Source: Lathyrus oleraceus (lineage: Eukaryota > Streptophyta > Magnoliopsida > Fabales > Fabaceae). From it: 64,000 nt of DNA. The stretch covers positions 417,582,031 to 417,646,030 of the forward strand of contig NC_066583.1 in assembly GCF_024323335.1 (NCBI RefSeq), given 5' to 3'. The position numbers were made by a program, and so were the translations under genes. Shown piece by piece: positions 11,739-22,370 of this stretch. The notes below the pieces were generated by a model. It searched no databases and had not been told where the DNA came from. It saw only the letters and a list, made by a program, of their open reading frames with translations. The first letter of the stretch is position 1. Each line of letters starts with the position of its first letter.

Positions 11739-13985
11739 TTGATACCACCGGTTCCTGGTAGGCCTTTGATTATGTACCTCATGGTGCTCGATGAATCCAT
11801 GGGTTGCGTTTTGGGTCAACACGATGACACGTGCAAGAAAGAACATGCTATCTACTATCTCAGCAAGAAATTCACTAAATGTGAGACTCGATACTCACTT
11901 TTGGAGAAAACTTGTTGTGCTTTGACTTGGGTTGCTCGACACCTGAGACAATATATGATTTGTCACACTACTTTATTGATATCCAAAATGGATCCGATAA
12001 AGTATATATTCAAAAAGCCTGCTGTTACTGGTAGAATTGCTTGGTGGAAAATGTTGTTAACCGAGTATGATATACAATATGTGACTCAGAAAGCAATAAA
12101 AGGGAGTGTTATGCCTGACTTCCTTGCTCACCTTCCTGTCGAAGGTTATCAACCATTAAGGTTTGACTTTCCAGATGAAGACATCATGTTTATCAAAGAC
12201 TTCACTATGTCGGGCTTCAAAGTAAGCCCTGAGGAAGGCTCCAAACTAGGACCACGATGGATGCTCGTGTTCGACGGTGCTTCTAATGCTCGAGGCCATG
12301 GTTTAGGTGTTGTTATCACTTCTCCGACTATTTTTCACCTTCCATTTACTGCTAGATTATGTTTCGATTGTACCAACAACATGGCAAAATATGAAGCATG
12401 TATCTACGGTTTAGAGGCGGCAATTGACTTGAGGATCAAGATTCTTGAGGTATTCGGTGATTCAACTCTAGTAATCAGTCAGGTGAAAGACGATTTGGAT
12501 ACTAGGGATAGCAAGTTGATACCTTATAAAGAGCATATCATAAAACTGATACCCTATTTTGATGAAATCTCTTTTCATCATATTTCTAGGGAGGAAAATC
12601 GGTTAGCAGACGCTCTAGCCACGTTGGCATCTATGTTCAAAGTCAAGTGGAAGAATGAAGCACCATCCATCCAGATTGACCACTTAGATGAACCAGCACA
12701 TTGTCTAGCAATTGAGGCTGATCCTGATGATAAGCCTTGGTTCTACGATATAAAGACATTTCTGGAGAAATGGAAATATCCCGAGGGTATATCCATTATC
12801 GACAAGAAAGCTATGAGAAGACTCTCTTCCAAGTTCTTCCTAAACGGTGATGTATTATACAAAAGGAATTATGATTCTATACTACTCAGATGCGTGGATA
12901 GACAAGAAGCTAGTACAATCATAAAGTCCATACATGAAGGTTGCGAGGGTGTACATGCAAAGGGTCTTGCTATGGCCAAGAAGATCCTTTGGGATGGTTA
13001 TAATTGGACGACAATGGAGGTTTATTGCTACAATTTTGTGAAAAGATGCCACAAGTGCCAAATATACGGCGACAAGATCTTTATGCCACCAACTCCGTTG
13101 AATGTTCTGACTTCTCCATGGCCTTTTTCTATGTGGGGCATCGATATGATTGGGATGCTAGAGCCCAAAGCTTCCAATGGACATCGATTCATCTTGTTCG
13201 CCATCGATTACTTCCCGAAATGGGTCGAAGCTGCTTCATATGCTAATGTCACCCGACAAGTGGTTACCCGATTTATAAAGAAAGAGATAATCTACCGCTA
13301 TGGGATACCTAGCAAGATCATCATTGACAATTCCAGTAACCTCAACAACAATATGATGAAGGAGTTGTGCAGAGAATTTAAGATCGAGCACCACAACTTT
13401 TCACCATACCGGCCCAGGATGAATGGTGTTGTAGAAGCAGCTAACAAGAATATCAAGAGAATCGTCCAGAAGATGGTCAAGGCATACAAGGACTGGCATG
13501 AGATGTTACCCCTTGCTCTGCATGGGTACAGGACCTCAATCCGCACATCCACTGGGGCAACTCCATACTCATTGGTATATGGGATAGAAGTTGTCCTACC
13601 GATTGAATTCGATATACCTTTACTCAGATTCATCATGGAGGCTGACCTCGACAAAGCTGAATGGGTTCAATCATGGTATGACCAACTGAATTTGATCGAA
13701 GAGAAGCATTTGACGACCGTCTGTCATGGTCAGCAATACCAAAGACGTCTCAAACGAGCTTTTGACAAGAAGGTTCTTCCTCGTGAGTACCACGCTGGAG
13801 AACTCGTGCTCAAAAGGTATTTTGCTATTCACTCGGACCCGCGAGGAAAATGGACTCCCAACTATGAGGGAACTTTCGTCCTTAAGAAGGCCTTATCAGG
13901 TGGGTCTCTAATCCTCACAACAATGGATGTGGAAGACTTGCCCTCTTCAGTGAATGCAGACATAGTAAAAAAATATTATGCATAA
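11739..13985 (+). CDS. pol: RNase H, second RNase H and integrase of Ogre A (748-codon open stretch)
   Basis: This is the open 3' part of pol. Residues 1-125 are the Ty3/gypsy RNase H. Residues 170-300 are the archaeal-like RNase H typical of Tat/Ogre (F-D-G-A-S at 178-182, G-D-S at 240-242, A-D-A-L near 290-293). Residues 395-445 are the integrase zinc module (H399, H406, C437, C440). The catalytic core has D469, D530 and E566, with 35 residues between the last two. The C-terminus lacks a chromodomain. One change stands out: the usual A-E-Y-E-A of the second RNase H is A-K-Y-E-A (K217), replacing the likely catalytic glutamate. The listed start is only where the frame opens after the upstream frameshift, not a real initiation site. 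Confidence 0.9.
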   Translation: MIPPVPGRPLIMYLMVLDESMGCVLGQHDDTCKKEHAIYYLSKKFTKCETRYSLLEKTCCALTWVARHLRQYMICHTTLLISKMDPIKYIFKKPAVTGRIAWWKMLLTEYDIQYVTQKAIKGSVMPDFLAHLPVEGYQPLRFDFPDEDIMFIKDFTMSGFKVSPEEGSKLGPRWMLVFDGASNARGHGLGVVITSPTIFHLPFTARLCFDCTNNMAKYEACIYGLEAAIDLRIKILEVFGDSTLVISQVKDDLDTRDSKLIPYKEHIIKLIPYFDEISFHHISREENRLADALATLASMFKVKWKNEAPSIQIDHLDEPAHCLAIEADPDDKPWFYDIKTFLEKWKYPEGISIIDKKAMRRLSSKFFLNGDVLYKRNYDSILLRCVDRQEASTIIKSIHEGCEGVHAKGLAMAKKILWDGYNWTTMEVYCYNFVKRCHKCQIYGDKIFMPPTPLNVLTSPWPFSMWGIDMIGMLEPKASNGHRFILFAIDYFPKWVEAASYANVTRQVVTRFIKKEIIYRYGIPSKIIIDNSSNLNNNMMKELCREFKIEHHNFSPYRPRMNGVVEAANKNIKRIVQKMVKAYKDWHEMLPLALHGYRTSIRTSTGATPYSLVYGIEVVLPIEFDIPLLRFIMEADLDKAEWVQSWYDQLNLIEEKHLTTVCHGQQYQRRLKRAFDKKVLPREYHAGELVLKRYFAIHSDPRGKWTPNYEGTFVLKKALSGGSLILTTMDVEDLPSSVNADIVKKYYA

Positions 13986-15004
13986 AAAGAAATGTTGAAA
14001 GCCCGCTAGATTAATTTCCGCAAGGTTGATCTAGGAAAAATTGGCTATCCTGATGGACCAAAAAATGAATTGTCCATGCAAAAGTTAGGGAACAGATATG
14101 AAGCTCACTAAGTCAAAAACCCGAAAGGACGACTTAGGCAAAAAGGAGTATCCCGGTGGACGAAAAGAATTGAAATGTCTAGGCAGAATTTAGGGATAAA
14201 GTCATTGACTATGATCCTTGAGCCCATGCGCTACAAGCTCGATATTAGAGGGTCAAAGACCGATCCAATCACCGCCAATGATGTAATCAATGGAGAAAAA
14301 TATACAAAAAATTCCCATTGCCATTTTATTTATTTTTCAATTTTTGCAACATCCTCATCAAGGGTGTCTGCATCCTTGTACTACCATATGTACAATTTCA
14401 CATCAATAAAATTCAGTTCTTCCAACAAACATTTTCTTCTGTGTTTTGTATGCAAAATAATTGACTTTTCTTACTCACATAATGCTTTAAAATTTCGGGG
14501 AATAATAAAAAGCTATACTAAAGAGAAACATTTTGCATTACTATTAAAACCCGATAAACTTGAAAGATGACCGATGACTCAAAAATGGTTTTACTTGAAC
14601 GCCTGTGATACCCAACCAGCTGCGATGCCACGTTGGTTCCAGCATTTCAGTGTTCCTCAACAGGCAAAGATTCCTTGACAGCAGTGTTGGCATCACTAAG
14701 ATCTCACGATAATTATCTTCCAATCTTTGATGACGAGTCGAAGTTCCCAGCATAATAAAGGCTCCTCCCCACAAATGACAAACAAGTAAACAAACATGCA
14801 TCATAAAAGATAAGTATACATCATGCATTACATATATCATCTTCCCCATAATACCTCGTGTAAACACCCAAAGTCTGGGATAAGTTCAACATCTTGTCCG
14901 AGAAAATTTCGGGTACGTCGGTATTTAATCACCTTCCACCTCAAATACCTTAAAAGCTCCCGTAATTCTTGTATTCAGGTTCAAGAAGATTAAATAGAGG
15001 CAGT
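13986..15004 (+). other. 3' UTR and polypurine tract of Ogre A
   Basis: About 1 kb without coding sequence. It begins with an array of stem-loops (14001-14190). It ends with a purine-rich run, AAATAGAGGCAG, just before the LTR. The last 120 bases align with the tail of Ogre B (18270-18384), sharing GGTATT.AATCAC and the purine tract, which confirms the LTR boundary. Confidence 0.8.
14001..14190 (+). repeat. Four tandem stem-loop modules after INT
   Basis: Stems are CTAGATTAA/TTGATCTAG at 14006-14014 and 14026-14034 (one G-U), ATGGAC/GTCCAT at 14053-14058 and 14072-14077, CTAAGTC/GACTTAG at 14108-14114 and 14131-14137, and TGGAC/GTCTA at 14157-14161 and 14177-14181 (one G-U). Starts are 47-55 bases apart. 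Stems are followed by an A-rich tail, in two cases GCAAAAGTTAGGGA-like. Homologous modules occur in the same position in element C (52956-53107). Confidence 0.75.
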
Positions 15005-15758
15005 TGTTGTACCCCAAATTTGCCCTCCCCTTTTCTCAATTATTCATCCAACCACTCGATCAGGAGATCACTTGCATCATTCATCATGGATTCAAAAAAA
15101 CTTGGGCTTATGAAGCTAGGGTTTGTATGGATATCAAGACTCAAGATCATGCTTTAACCATATCATCAGCATAGGGGATGCAAAACCCTAATGGTGGTGG
15201 TGAAGGCTCGAGTTCAACAAAGGTGTGACCAGACAATCCTCTAGGGTATTCAAAACCCTAATTTCTCAAGGCATGATCTCATGGAGCTTCCCTAGGCCTT
15301 GTCTTAGACTTCAAAACCCTAATCAGGAGATGGTGAATCAGATGAACTTGGTGGCCTGATTGTGCATCCATGAACCCTCAACCCTCACCTTTTATCAATA
15401 TGCTTGGCCTAACCTTACTTTGGGCTTATATGAGCTTTGGTCTTGGTCCAATGTCATGGTGTTATTCATGTGATTGTGGATACATCTATAGTCCTGGTCA
15501 TCTAAACAACCAATTTTCTTGTGTCTCAAGCCACTTGCTAGTCATGCCATTGATTCGTGAATATTACATCAAAACCCTAATCTTATGACCTCAGTTCATG
15601 GCCTTGTTAACATAAATTATCAGTCAAGTTATTTTCTTTCATAATTTAAACATTCAAGTCATAAATAAACCAATTTCAAACCATTTTTCAATCCATTCCA
15701 TGTCGTTTTAAACCATTACATTTGATTCTACATAAGAAAATACAAGTCTTGACATGTC

Positions 15759-15947
15759 GACTTTGGTCAACAGTTGAATTTTTGGTCATCTTTGACCAAA
15801 GTCAACCCAAAATCCAAAGACCTTAAATTTCACCCTAACCAACAATTCATTGTCCATTTACAAAGAAAACGCAAAGAAAATTAGATTTTGACCAATTGTT
15901 GACTTTGGTCAACAATTGACTTTTTTGTCAACTTTGACCAAAGTCAA
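15759..15947 (+). repeat. Two long hairpins in U3 of LTR A
   Basis: GACTTTGGTCAA at 15759-15770 pairs perfectly with TTGACCAAAGTC at 15792-15803. TTGACTTTGGTCAA at 15899-15912 pairs perfectly with TTGACCAAAGTCAA at 15934-15947, with an inner TTGAC/GTCAA at 15916-15920 and 15927-15931. Both have a 21-base gap between the main arms. Confidence 0.85.
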
Positions 15948-17631
15948 TCCAAAATCTTAAAGCCCTAATTTCCCAAACCTAATCCTAATCACATCACATT
16001 GGTCTTGATCCACCATCCAAAGGCCATGATTGCTTGCTTTCACCTTGTTTCTTCATTCACAAGTAACCTTGCAAATATCATGACCATTTTCACAAACCCA
16101 CAAAACACCAAGTCTTGAAAACTGCAACATAAGATCTAGGTCTCCAATCAGTCCATGAACCCATTCATACAACCACATAAACATTTTCTAAGACACCTTA
16201 AAGACCAATTGGCCAAAATTCAACAAGAAAGAAAAACTTACCATGGTTGCAAGCACATGAACTTTGTCTTGCTTTGCTTGCTGCGACATACCTACACATG
16301 TCTTGCTACATCATCATTGAAACAAGACCAACATTACACCAGATGCAACCTGCAATAGACCATGAATATGAGCAAACATGTAGTAACACATTGAAGACCA
16401 AGATCATGCCCTGAGCATGCCTGCAACAATATTCATAAAACCTTGCCAACATCTAGCAGAACCAAAATTAAATCCACACCCTATCAAAACCTTGCCAAGA
16501 CCAAGTTATACCTGCACAAACATGAGCCAAGTCCAACAATAGCACACCACATGGATAATTCTGCTAGCAAATAATAAACCACATTGCAACACAAGACCTA
16601 CAACCATATGCACCATGTCTGCAACATTCAACCAGCCATGATACCTAACATTGCAACAAGATTAACCTGCATTAAGCCTTGAGCAGACCCTGCATCCAAC
16701 AATCAAGCCAACATTATTTCAATCAATAAAGTATAACCAAACATGCAGCCAAACAACAACATCGGTGCAATTGAACCATAATTGAATTGGCAAAGGGTTT
16801 ACATGGTTCAGTCATGTTCAAATGCAATCAGGAAGCAACCTTGAACCAGAACATGTACACATGCAAACATCATGCATCATACAATAAACCTCAGTAGTCT
16901 ATACTTTGAGGCTGCAGTATCATGACATCATGGCATTTCAAGCAATGCAAATCCTCAGCTCAGCAGCAGTCCAAGCATATGCATCAATGGCTATTTGCCT
17001 ACAAACCTGCAGTCATGCTCAAACAATGCCTTGCAATATGGTCTTCATCATGAATGGCAACATTTGTCTAAGGCTAGGCCTAGCTCTAAATCTGGCAGCA
17101 TAATAACAACCACATCAGCATCCTATTTAACAAGCCATAACAATCCAGTGTAGTTCAAAAGAAATCAAAACAACTAAGGTGCAAAACAATAGAAACCTCA
17201 CATTGCCCATAACTCACTAACCAAGTTAATGTTGAGGAGTGAATCTGTTCAGCAGGTCATCACTCAAGCTTCAAGGCAAATCCATTTCAATGCTACCTGC
17301 TATAGCCAGTTTGTGCATCAAGGCCACTAACATTCATTCTTCATCATTTCAAGCCAAGCCAAGGTCATTTAAATTCAACTTGTAACTTGGACAGTAGGCC
17401 ACTAAAAAACATTCCAATATAACCTCAATCTCATCCTCGCCTGTAACAGCTAGTTAAGAGTCATTTCACTCATTAATTAATCAATCTAAACCAACCTAAA
17501 TAACTGAGTTCATCACTTATTAACCAATTGAGTTTGCAGTTAACTCAGTGAGTCACACGTAACTAACTCCTAACCACACTTATCTAACTCCTAACCTCAT
17601 TCCAAAGCTAAGATTTCCCAAACCTAAACTC

Positions 17632-17639
17632 TATTTAAA
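17632..17639 (+). promoter_or_regulatory. Candidate TATA box of LTR A
   Basis: TATTTAAA is followed by a pyrimidine-rich stretch (CATCTCTCTCATTTTCATC) typical of plant start sites, then a leader and a GTATGT donor-like site at 17921. The transcription start is an inference. Confidence 0.5.
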
Positions 17640-18240
17640 CAATTCATCTCTCTCATTTTCATCACCCTTGGAAATCTGCGTGAATTTGTGCATATTCTCT
17701 CTGCAATCTCTTCCCTCACCCTACTCAGAGATCTATTCTATCCTTGAAGCCATTGAAGCTTCACATTGAAGCTTCAATTTCTCTTGAGCTAAGCCACAAC
17801 ACTCTCACTTTGCACTGACCCAGTTCAGAAGAAGAAGAAGAAAGAGACGAAAAGAGAAGAAGAAGAAGAAAGAATCAAGTTCAGGAAGCTTACCGGCAAT
17901 TCTTCCGATCATCTTCTCCGGTATGTCATTTTAATTTCAGTGGAATTTTCTTGCTTTGAGCTTACCAAGTTGTAGTATTTGAAGTAGGGAGTAGAAGTCC
18001 CATAGTTGTAGGGATTGATTTGTGCCATACGCCATTTAATTTAACTTATAGATGTTAGGGTTCCTCCATTTAGAGGTGCGATTCGACCAACACAATGATT
18101 GTTTCCCCATTTCATATCCATATTCATGATCATCTTGACTTTGTGCTTCGATTAATGTGGAAATTTTGACCATAAACAACACCGGCGTCAACAACGGACG
18201 CTGACGCGGTGAGCCAAGGTGGACGACGACGCGGTGAGCC

Positions 18241-18384
18241 AATTTTGACAGGCATTGTTAATTATTTCCCAGCGGAGTGCAAATTGTTCGTCTGTTCTTG
18301 GTATTCAATCACTCTTCACCCTGATCATCTGAAAGTCGAGGCTATTCATATCGACAGGTTCACAGTGGATTGAATAGGGGCAGC
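18241..18384 (+). mobile_element. Tail of Ogre B (end of 3' UTR plus polypurine tract)
   Basis: About 144 bases that align with 14885-15004 of Ogre A (GGTATT.AATCAC..TTCACC, then GATTGAATAGGGGCAGC). They show that a complete Ogre once lay here and that all of its body upstream is gone. The left boundary is approximate. Confidence 0.7.
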
Positions 18385-19638
18385 TGTAACACCTCAAAAT
18401 TTTCCCTCCTTCCTTGGGACTAGCTTAGCATATTGCATTTCATTTTTTTAGGACATTAGGCATTTTCATATTGCATAGCATATGAGAACAAGCAAGTCAT
18501 CCTCTAAGGTCTTTTCAGAGATAGAGGGGTTAAGAGGTTCAAGCCTGAGGGTCTTATTGAATTGATCACCAACCATCTAAAGGTATGTGCTTCAATTAGG
18601 GTTTTCTTGATCTCTCAAGGAGGTTGCGCATTATCTTATTGGCGAGGGTACATCATCATCATCATGGTTATGTCATTCTCAAGGGGCTCATTGTTCATGC
18701 TCAGATTCCTCTGGATTAGGGTTTTAACCTCTGGTCAACCCTAATCAGTGCCATTCTTTCAACCAGGGATTTTCAAGGAGATGAGGTTATTTGCTTGGAT
18801 GAGGATCATATGATTATTATGTGAAGCTTACAAGAGCTAGTGTTTCATTTTGGAGCCAGTTCCTCAAGTGGTTGAGGCTCAAGCTGATCAGAGCCCTGCT
18901 AAGTCATCTATCATCAAGAAAGTCAACAGAAAGTCAACTGAGGGCTAGAAGGGGGAGAAATGATTTTTAACACTTCATTCATGTCCCAAAGAGGCTTATT
19001 TATCATGTCAAATGCCTATCTTGAAGAATTTGAGGCCAGATCAAAAGTTTCCAAAAATGGAAAGTGACCTGTAATTTCAAGTTTCCAAAAATGGAAAGTT
19101 TTTGGTTCAAATTCAACTTGATTTTACATCATCAAGGAAGCTTCAAATGAATTTTTGTCCAACATGAAAGTTGAAGATCTTTCTCTCCCATTTCCAAAGA
19201 GTCCAAGATCATGAGTATCTGATGAATGGTTGAGGAGATATGATCCAATCATTGTCAAGTGTGCATGAGACTTCAAAAGGCCATAACTTTTGGCTCATAA
19301 CTCCAAATTGAGTGCTCCTTTTTGCCAAATTCTTCTCATGACATGAAATTTCCAAATCGTTCATCACATTACATGAAAATTCATCATATGATCATATGCA
19401 TATTCATGCCCATTTTGGAGGGAAAATGCTAAATTTAAAATTGGTGCATTTCATGAACTAATTTCCATTGCCATTATGTGCATGAGGTGTTTTTAAGTGA
19501 ATTTGAGCTCTCATTGGTTACTGTTCACGTATGCATGCTCCATACACCTCCATTTTCCAAATTTTGGTCACACACTCTATTTCACTTAATCACAATTAAC
19601 CAAGCTTAATTAAGTTTCTCAGCATGATTAGGACATCA

Positions 19639-19646
19639 TATAAATA
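19639..19646 (+). promoter_or_regulatory. TATA box of LTR B
   Basis: TATAAATA, about 1.25 kb from the LTR start, is followed about 30 bases on by ATTGTTCATTATTCACC. It is well placed for a U3/R boundary. The start itself is not visible. Confidence 0.65.
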
Positions 19647-19999
19647 CTAAATCCTAACAGAATTGTTCATTATTCACCATTTCTAGATCTAAAATCAATT
19701 TCCCTCCAAATTCTTCTCTCCATTGAAATTCAAAATTCTTCCACATAACATTGAGTTTTTCTTCCATATTCTTGTTCTGTGATATTGATTTGGTGTAGAT
19801 CAAGCCTTGGATCATTGAATTCGAGCAGAAATCAAGCATGGCAAGTTCATGAAGGTGAAGATGGAAGTTCAAATCTGAGCTGGATCTAGGTCGTGTCAAG
19901 CCTTGATTACTACACAAAGCTTCAAGTTATCATCTCAGAAGTTGAATTGGATCATTTGAAGCCTTGAATCGTGCGTTTTCAGGAACTGCTCTTCAAGAG

Positions 20000-21317
20000 G
20001 TAGGTTTTTCGAATCTCATAATTCTTCAATCCATTGACATGTTTAAGTAGATCTTCTCTTGCTGATCAATCTGATATAAAATTTGTGTGAAATGGATGAG
20101 AAATGATTGAGATATGCTTGATTAAAGTTTTGTATGTCATAATGTTTTTGCTCGAATCTCATTATCCATGGCTTATTTTGATGAAATGTTGCTCGATCTG
20201 TAACCTACATTGCATAAGCTTTCAAATGATATAATTATTTTGGAATTCTGGAAAAAAAAATTGGACGAACACTGTTCATCCACCGTCTTCATGAAGAAGA
20301 CGGTGGTTTCCACCGTGCGTGTACAGTATGCGCCGCCATCTGGTTTTATGTTAGGGCCTGGTCCAGTCACGTCCACGCGAGCGTCCAGTGGCAGAGCGAT
20401 AGGTTCTCATGCGTTTGACCGAGTCCACATGTACTTGGACTGCTGCGTTGGCACGCCAACGCATTAATGGAACGACTGCGTTTTGGCCAAAACGTGCTCC
20501 TCACTTCGATTCCAGCATGAGACACTTTTTTCAAATTAATTCATCATTTAGCCTTTCCCTCCAATTTCTTCATATACTTTATCACATTTTATTTCATTTT
20601 TTATCCAACTTTGAAAATTCATATCAAATTGAAAAATGATCCAATTAATTCTAGGTTTTTTGCTACATGATCCTTGAAATGCCTAGAATTTTATGGTTTT
20701 GATTTTATGATTTTACCATTTCTGGAGATTGAATTGTGGTTGATTATGTGAACATGTATGTCTTTGTGACATTGCCTCATTCTTTCTATCATAAAATGCT
20801 CATACATTATCCAATTGCCATGAAACTTTGCATGATGATTCTTGACATGATGATGGATTTGTGTGATTTTATTTGGCATTTTTTGCTTTTGTCTTCACTG
20901 TTTGGGACACATGTACTTTAGGTGTGACAATTTGTGTCACACATTTGGATGTCTAGCTTGTGCATTTTTATTTCCATGTCAACTAAGCTTCTCTGTTTAT
21001 GATTTTTGGCATGATGATTGTGCTTGATGTATAGTATGCTCATAAAAATTTCCAGAATTATTTGAGTCATTTCTGTTTTAATATGGAATTTTGATTCTTC
21101 ATGTCCAAGTGTGATCACCTTGTATACCTTTTGCCTTATCTTGTGCAATTAATGACTTTGCTTGATGATTTTGATTTGGTCCTTTTTTGGACATGTTCTC
21201 ATGTGTTTAAAGTTGCATTGTGCTGAATATTGGTTGCTGTTTTGATTTTTTGATTCACTTTTGACCCTAGTCTTTGCCTTAGGGGTTTGTACTCATAATT
21301 TGAGTTTTGCCTTTCAG
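20000..21317 (+). other. Possible leader intron in LTR B
   Basis: A GAG/GTAGGT donor at 20000 and a CTTTCAG acceptor ending at 21317 bound 1.3 kb. The homologous positions in LTR D also look like a donor (GTATGT at 62182) and an acceptor (TTTTCAG ending at 63794), despite much divergence between. Other acceptor-like sites (about 21405, 21513) exist. This is an inference from site conservation only. Confidence 0.4.
20280..20318 (+). repeat. Double hairpin in LTR B
   Basis: CCACCGTCTTC at 20280-20290 pairs perfectly with GAAGACGGTGG at 20296-20306 around a 5-base loop. ACGGTGG then pairs with CCACCGT across TTT, so the two hairpins share a strand and exclude each other. LTR C carries a related pair at 27019-27047 (GGTGGTGG..CCACC). 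Confidence 0.8.
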
Positions 21318-22370
21318 GATCAAGCCTTTAGCCCCATGGTTGATGTTGCTTCTTTATTTGAGCTTTTGATTTTGCTTTATTTAACTAATGTTGATTGTAT
21401 TGTAGGTCCTTGGGTGGCTAACTCACTTGAGTTGTAAAGTTGCATTGTGTATATTGGTTGTTTGTCTGTTGATTGTTTGTCTGAATACTATACTGATGGT
21501 TTAGCTTTTCTTACAGGTACTTTAGCCGCTTTAACTCATTGCTTGAGTTGTTTTGCTTTGCTTGTGGTTGGCATACCACTTAGGCAACTTCTGATCTCCA
21601 TGTAGTCTGGAAGACCTGTCATGTTATTTTGGCAGGCACATGTCTGAAGCCCTCCTTAAGAGGCAATGTTTATGCTTGTTTATCTTTGTGCCTTGTACAT
21701 GTAAAGACCTCCTAAGTGAAGAGGCATTGGCAGATAGAAGGGATGTGCAATCCATCCCATGCTATTCAGTTAAGTCATTCATCTTGCTCGCACTACGTGC
21801 TGATGCATTTTGAATAAACACCCAAGATCATTGTATATAGAGTCGGTCATGTGGAATAGAGTCCCACATTCTGGACTCCCACACATTCTTTGATTCAAGC
21901 TCACCCAGGCCTGGGTTAAGAGCTATGAGGCGTAACCCTCATCTCCATTTCATCTGCTCACCCTAACTCTCAATGTTAGAGGTTAAGAGCCTGACCACCC
22001 CTTTCAGTATCTGGCTTGTTTGTCAAGGTCGATATGACCCCTTGACTAAAGCCCAACCTTGTATGAGCCATTTGTTTGCATATAGCGTGTGATACCTGTT
22101 CACCTATGCTTGTTTATCTGCTTTTGCTTCTCATCTCCTTTCTGTAGGAGTCGTATGATCAACTTTCGAGTAAGTTGACCGTACGTAGAGATAGGCTTGA
22201 GTTGACTCACTGCCTGTGTGAGTCAAGCTCTTGTTAGAGACTTCAATATAGGGATCATTTGTATGATAACTTCTAGGCTCGAGTCGTAGTCTCCCTTTTA
22301 GTTGTTATCTCCCTAGTCTCTGGTTAGAAGAAAGTTTCTCCACTGTTAAGGGGAACTACGTCGTCCTGAT

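Larger units (their letters stand above)
1..18240 (+). mobile_element. Ogre-type Ty3/gypsy retrotransposon A (partial, degenerate)
   Basis: This is one long element read on the + strand: partial 5' LTR, PBS at 3524, ORF1, gag, PRO, intron, RT, RNase H, second (archaeal-like) RNase H, INT, 3' UTR, purine tract and 3' LTR from 15005. ORF1 before gag, an intron between PRO and RT, and the double RNase H are the known marks of the legume Ogre lineage (Tat branch). The internal part is about 11.5 kb. The left LTR is cut by the window edge, and the right LTR stops near 18240 where the tail of another Ogre begins. Gag, PRO, RT and ORF1 carry in-frame stops and at least one frameshift, so this copy is not autonomous. 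Confidence 0.9.
15005..18240 (+). repeat. 3' LTR of Ogre A (5' part, truncated)
   Basis: Starts TGTTGTACCCC directly after the polypurine tract; a start at 15008 is also possible. It holds about 3.2 kb of U3 and start of R with no coding sequence: AAACCCTAA-rich text at 15120-15320, two long hairpins (15759-15947), an AC-rich middle, a TATA-like box at 17632, a GAA-rich run at 17827-17880 and a splice-donor-like GTATGT at 17921. It breaks off near 18240 in a GC-rich patch where sequence of another Ogre tail begins. Confidence 0.75.

Noticed and set aside
15370..15588. 72-codon frame in the 3' LTR of A
   Set aside because: A short frame in LTR U3 with no domain or conservation in the other LTRs.
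18268..18284. TTCCCAGCGGAGTGCAA, which looks like the reverse complement of an Ogre PBS
   Set aside because: The surrounding 120 bases align colinearly with the 3' UTR end of Ogre A in + orientation, so a minus-strand PBS does not fit.
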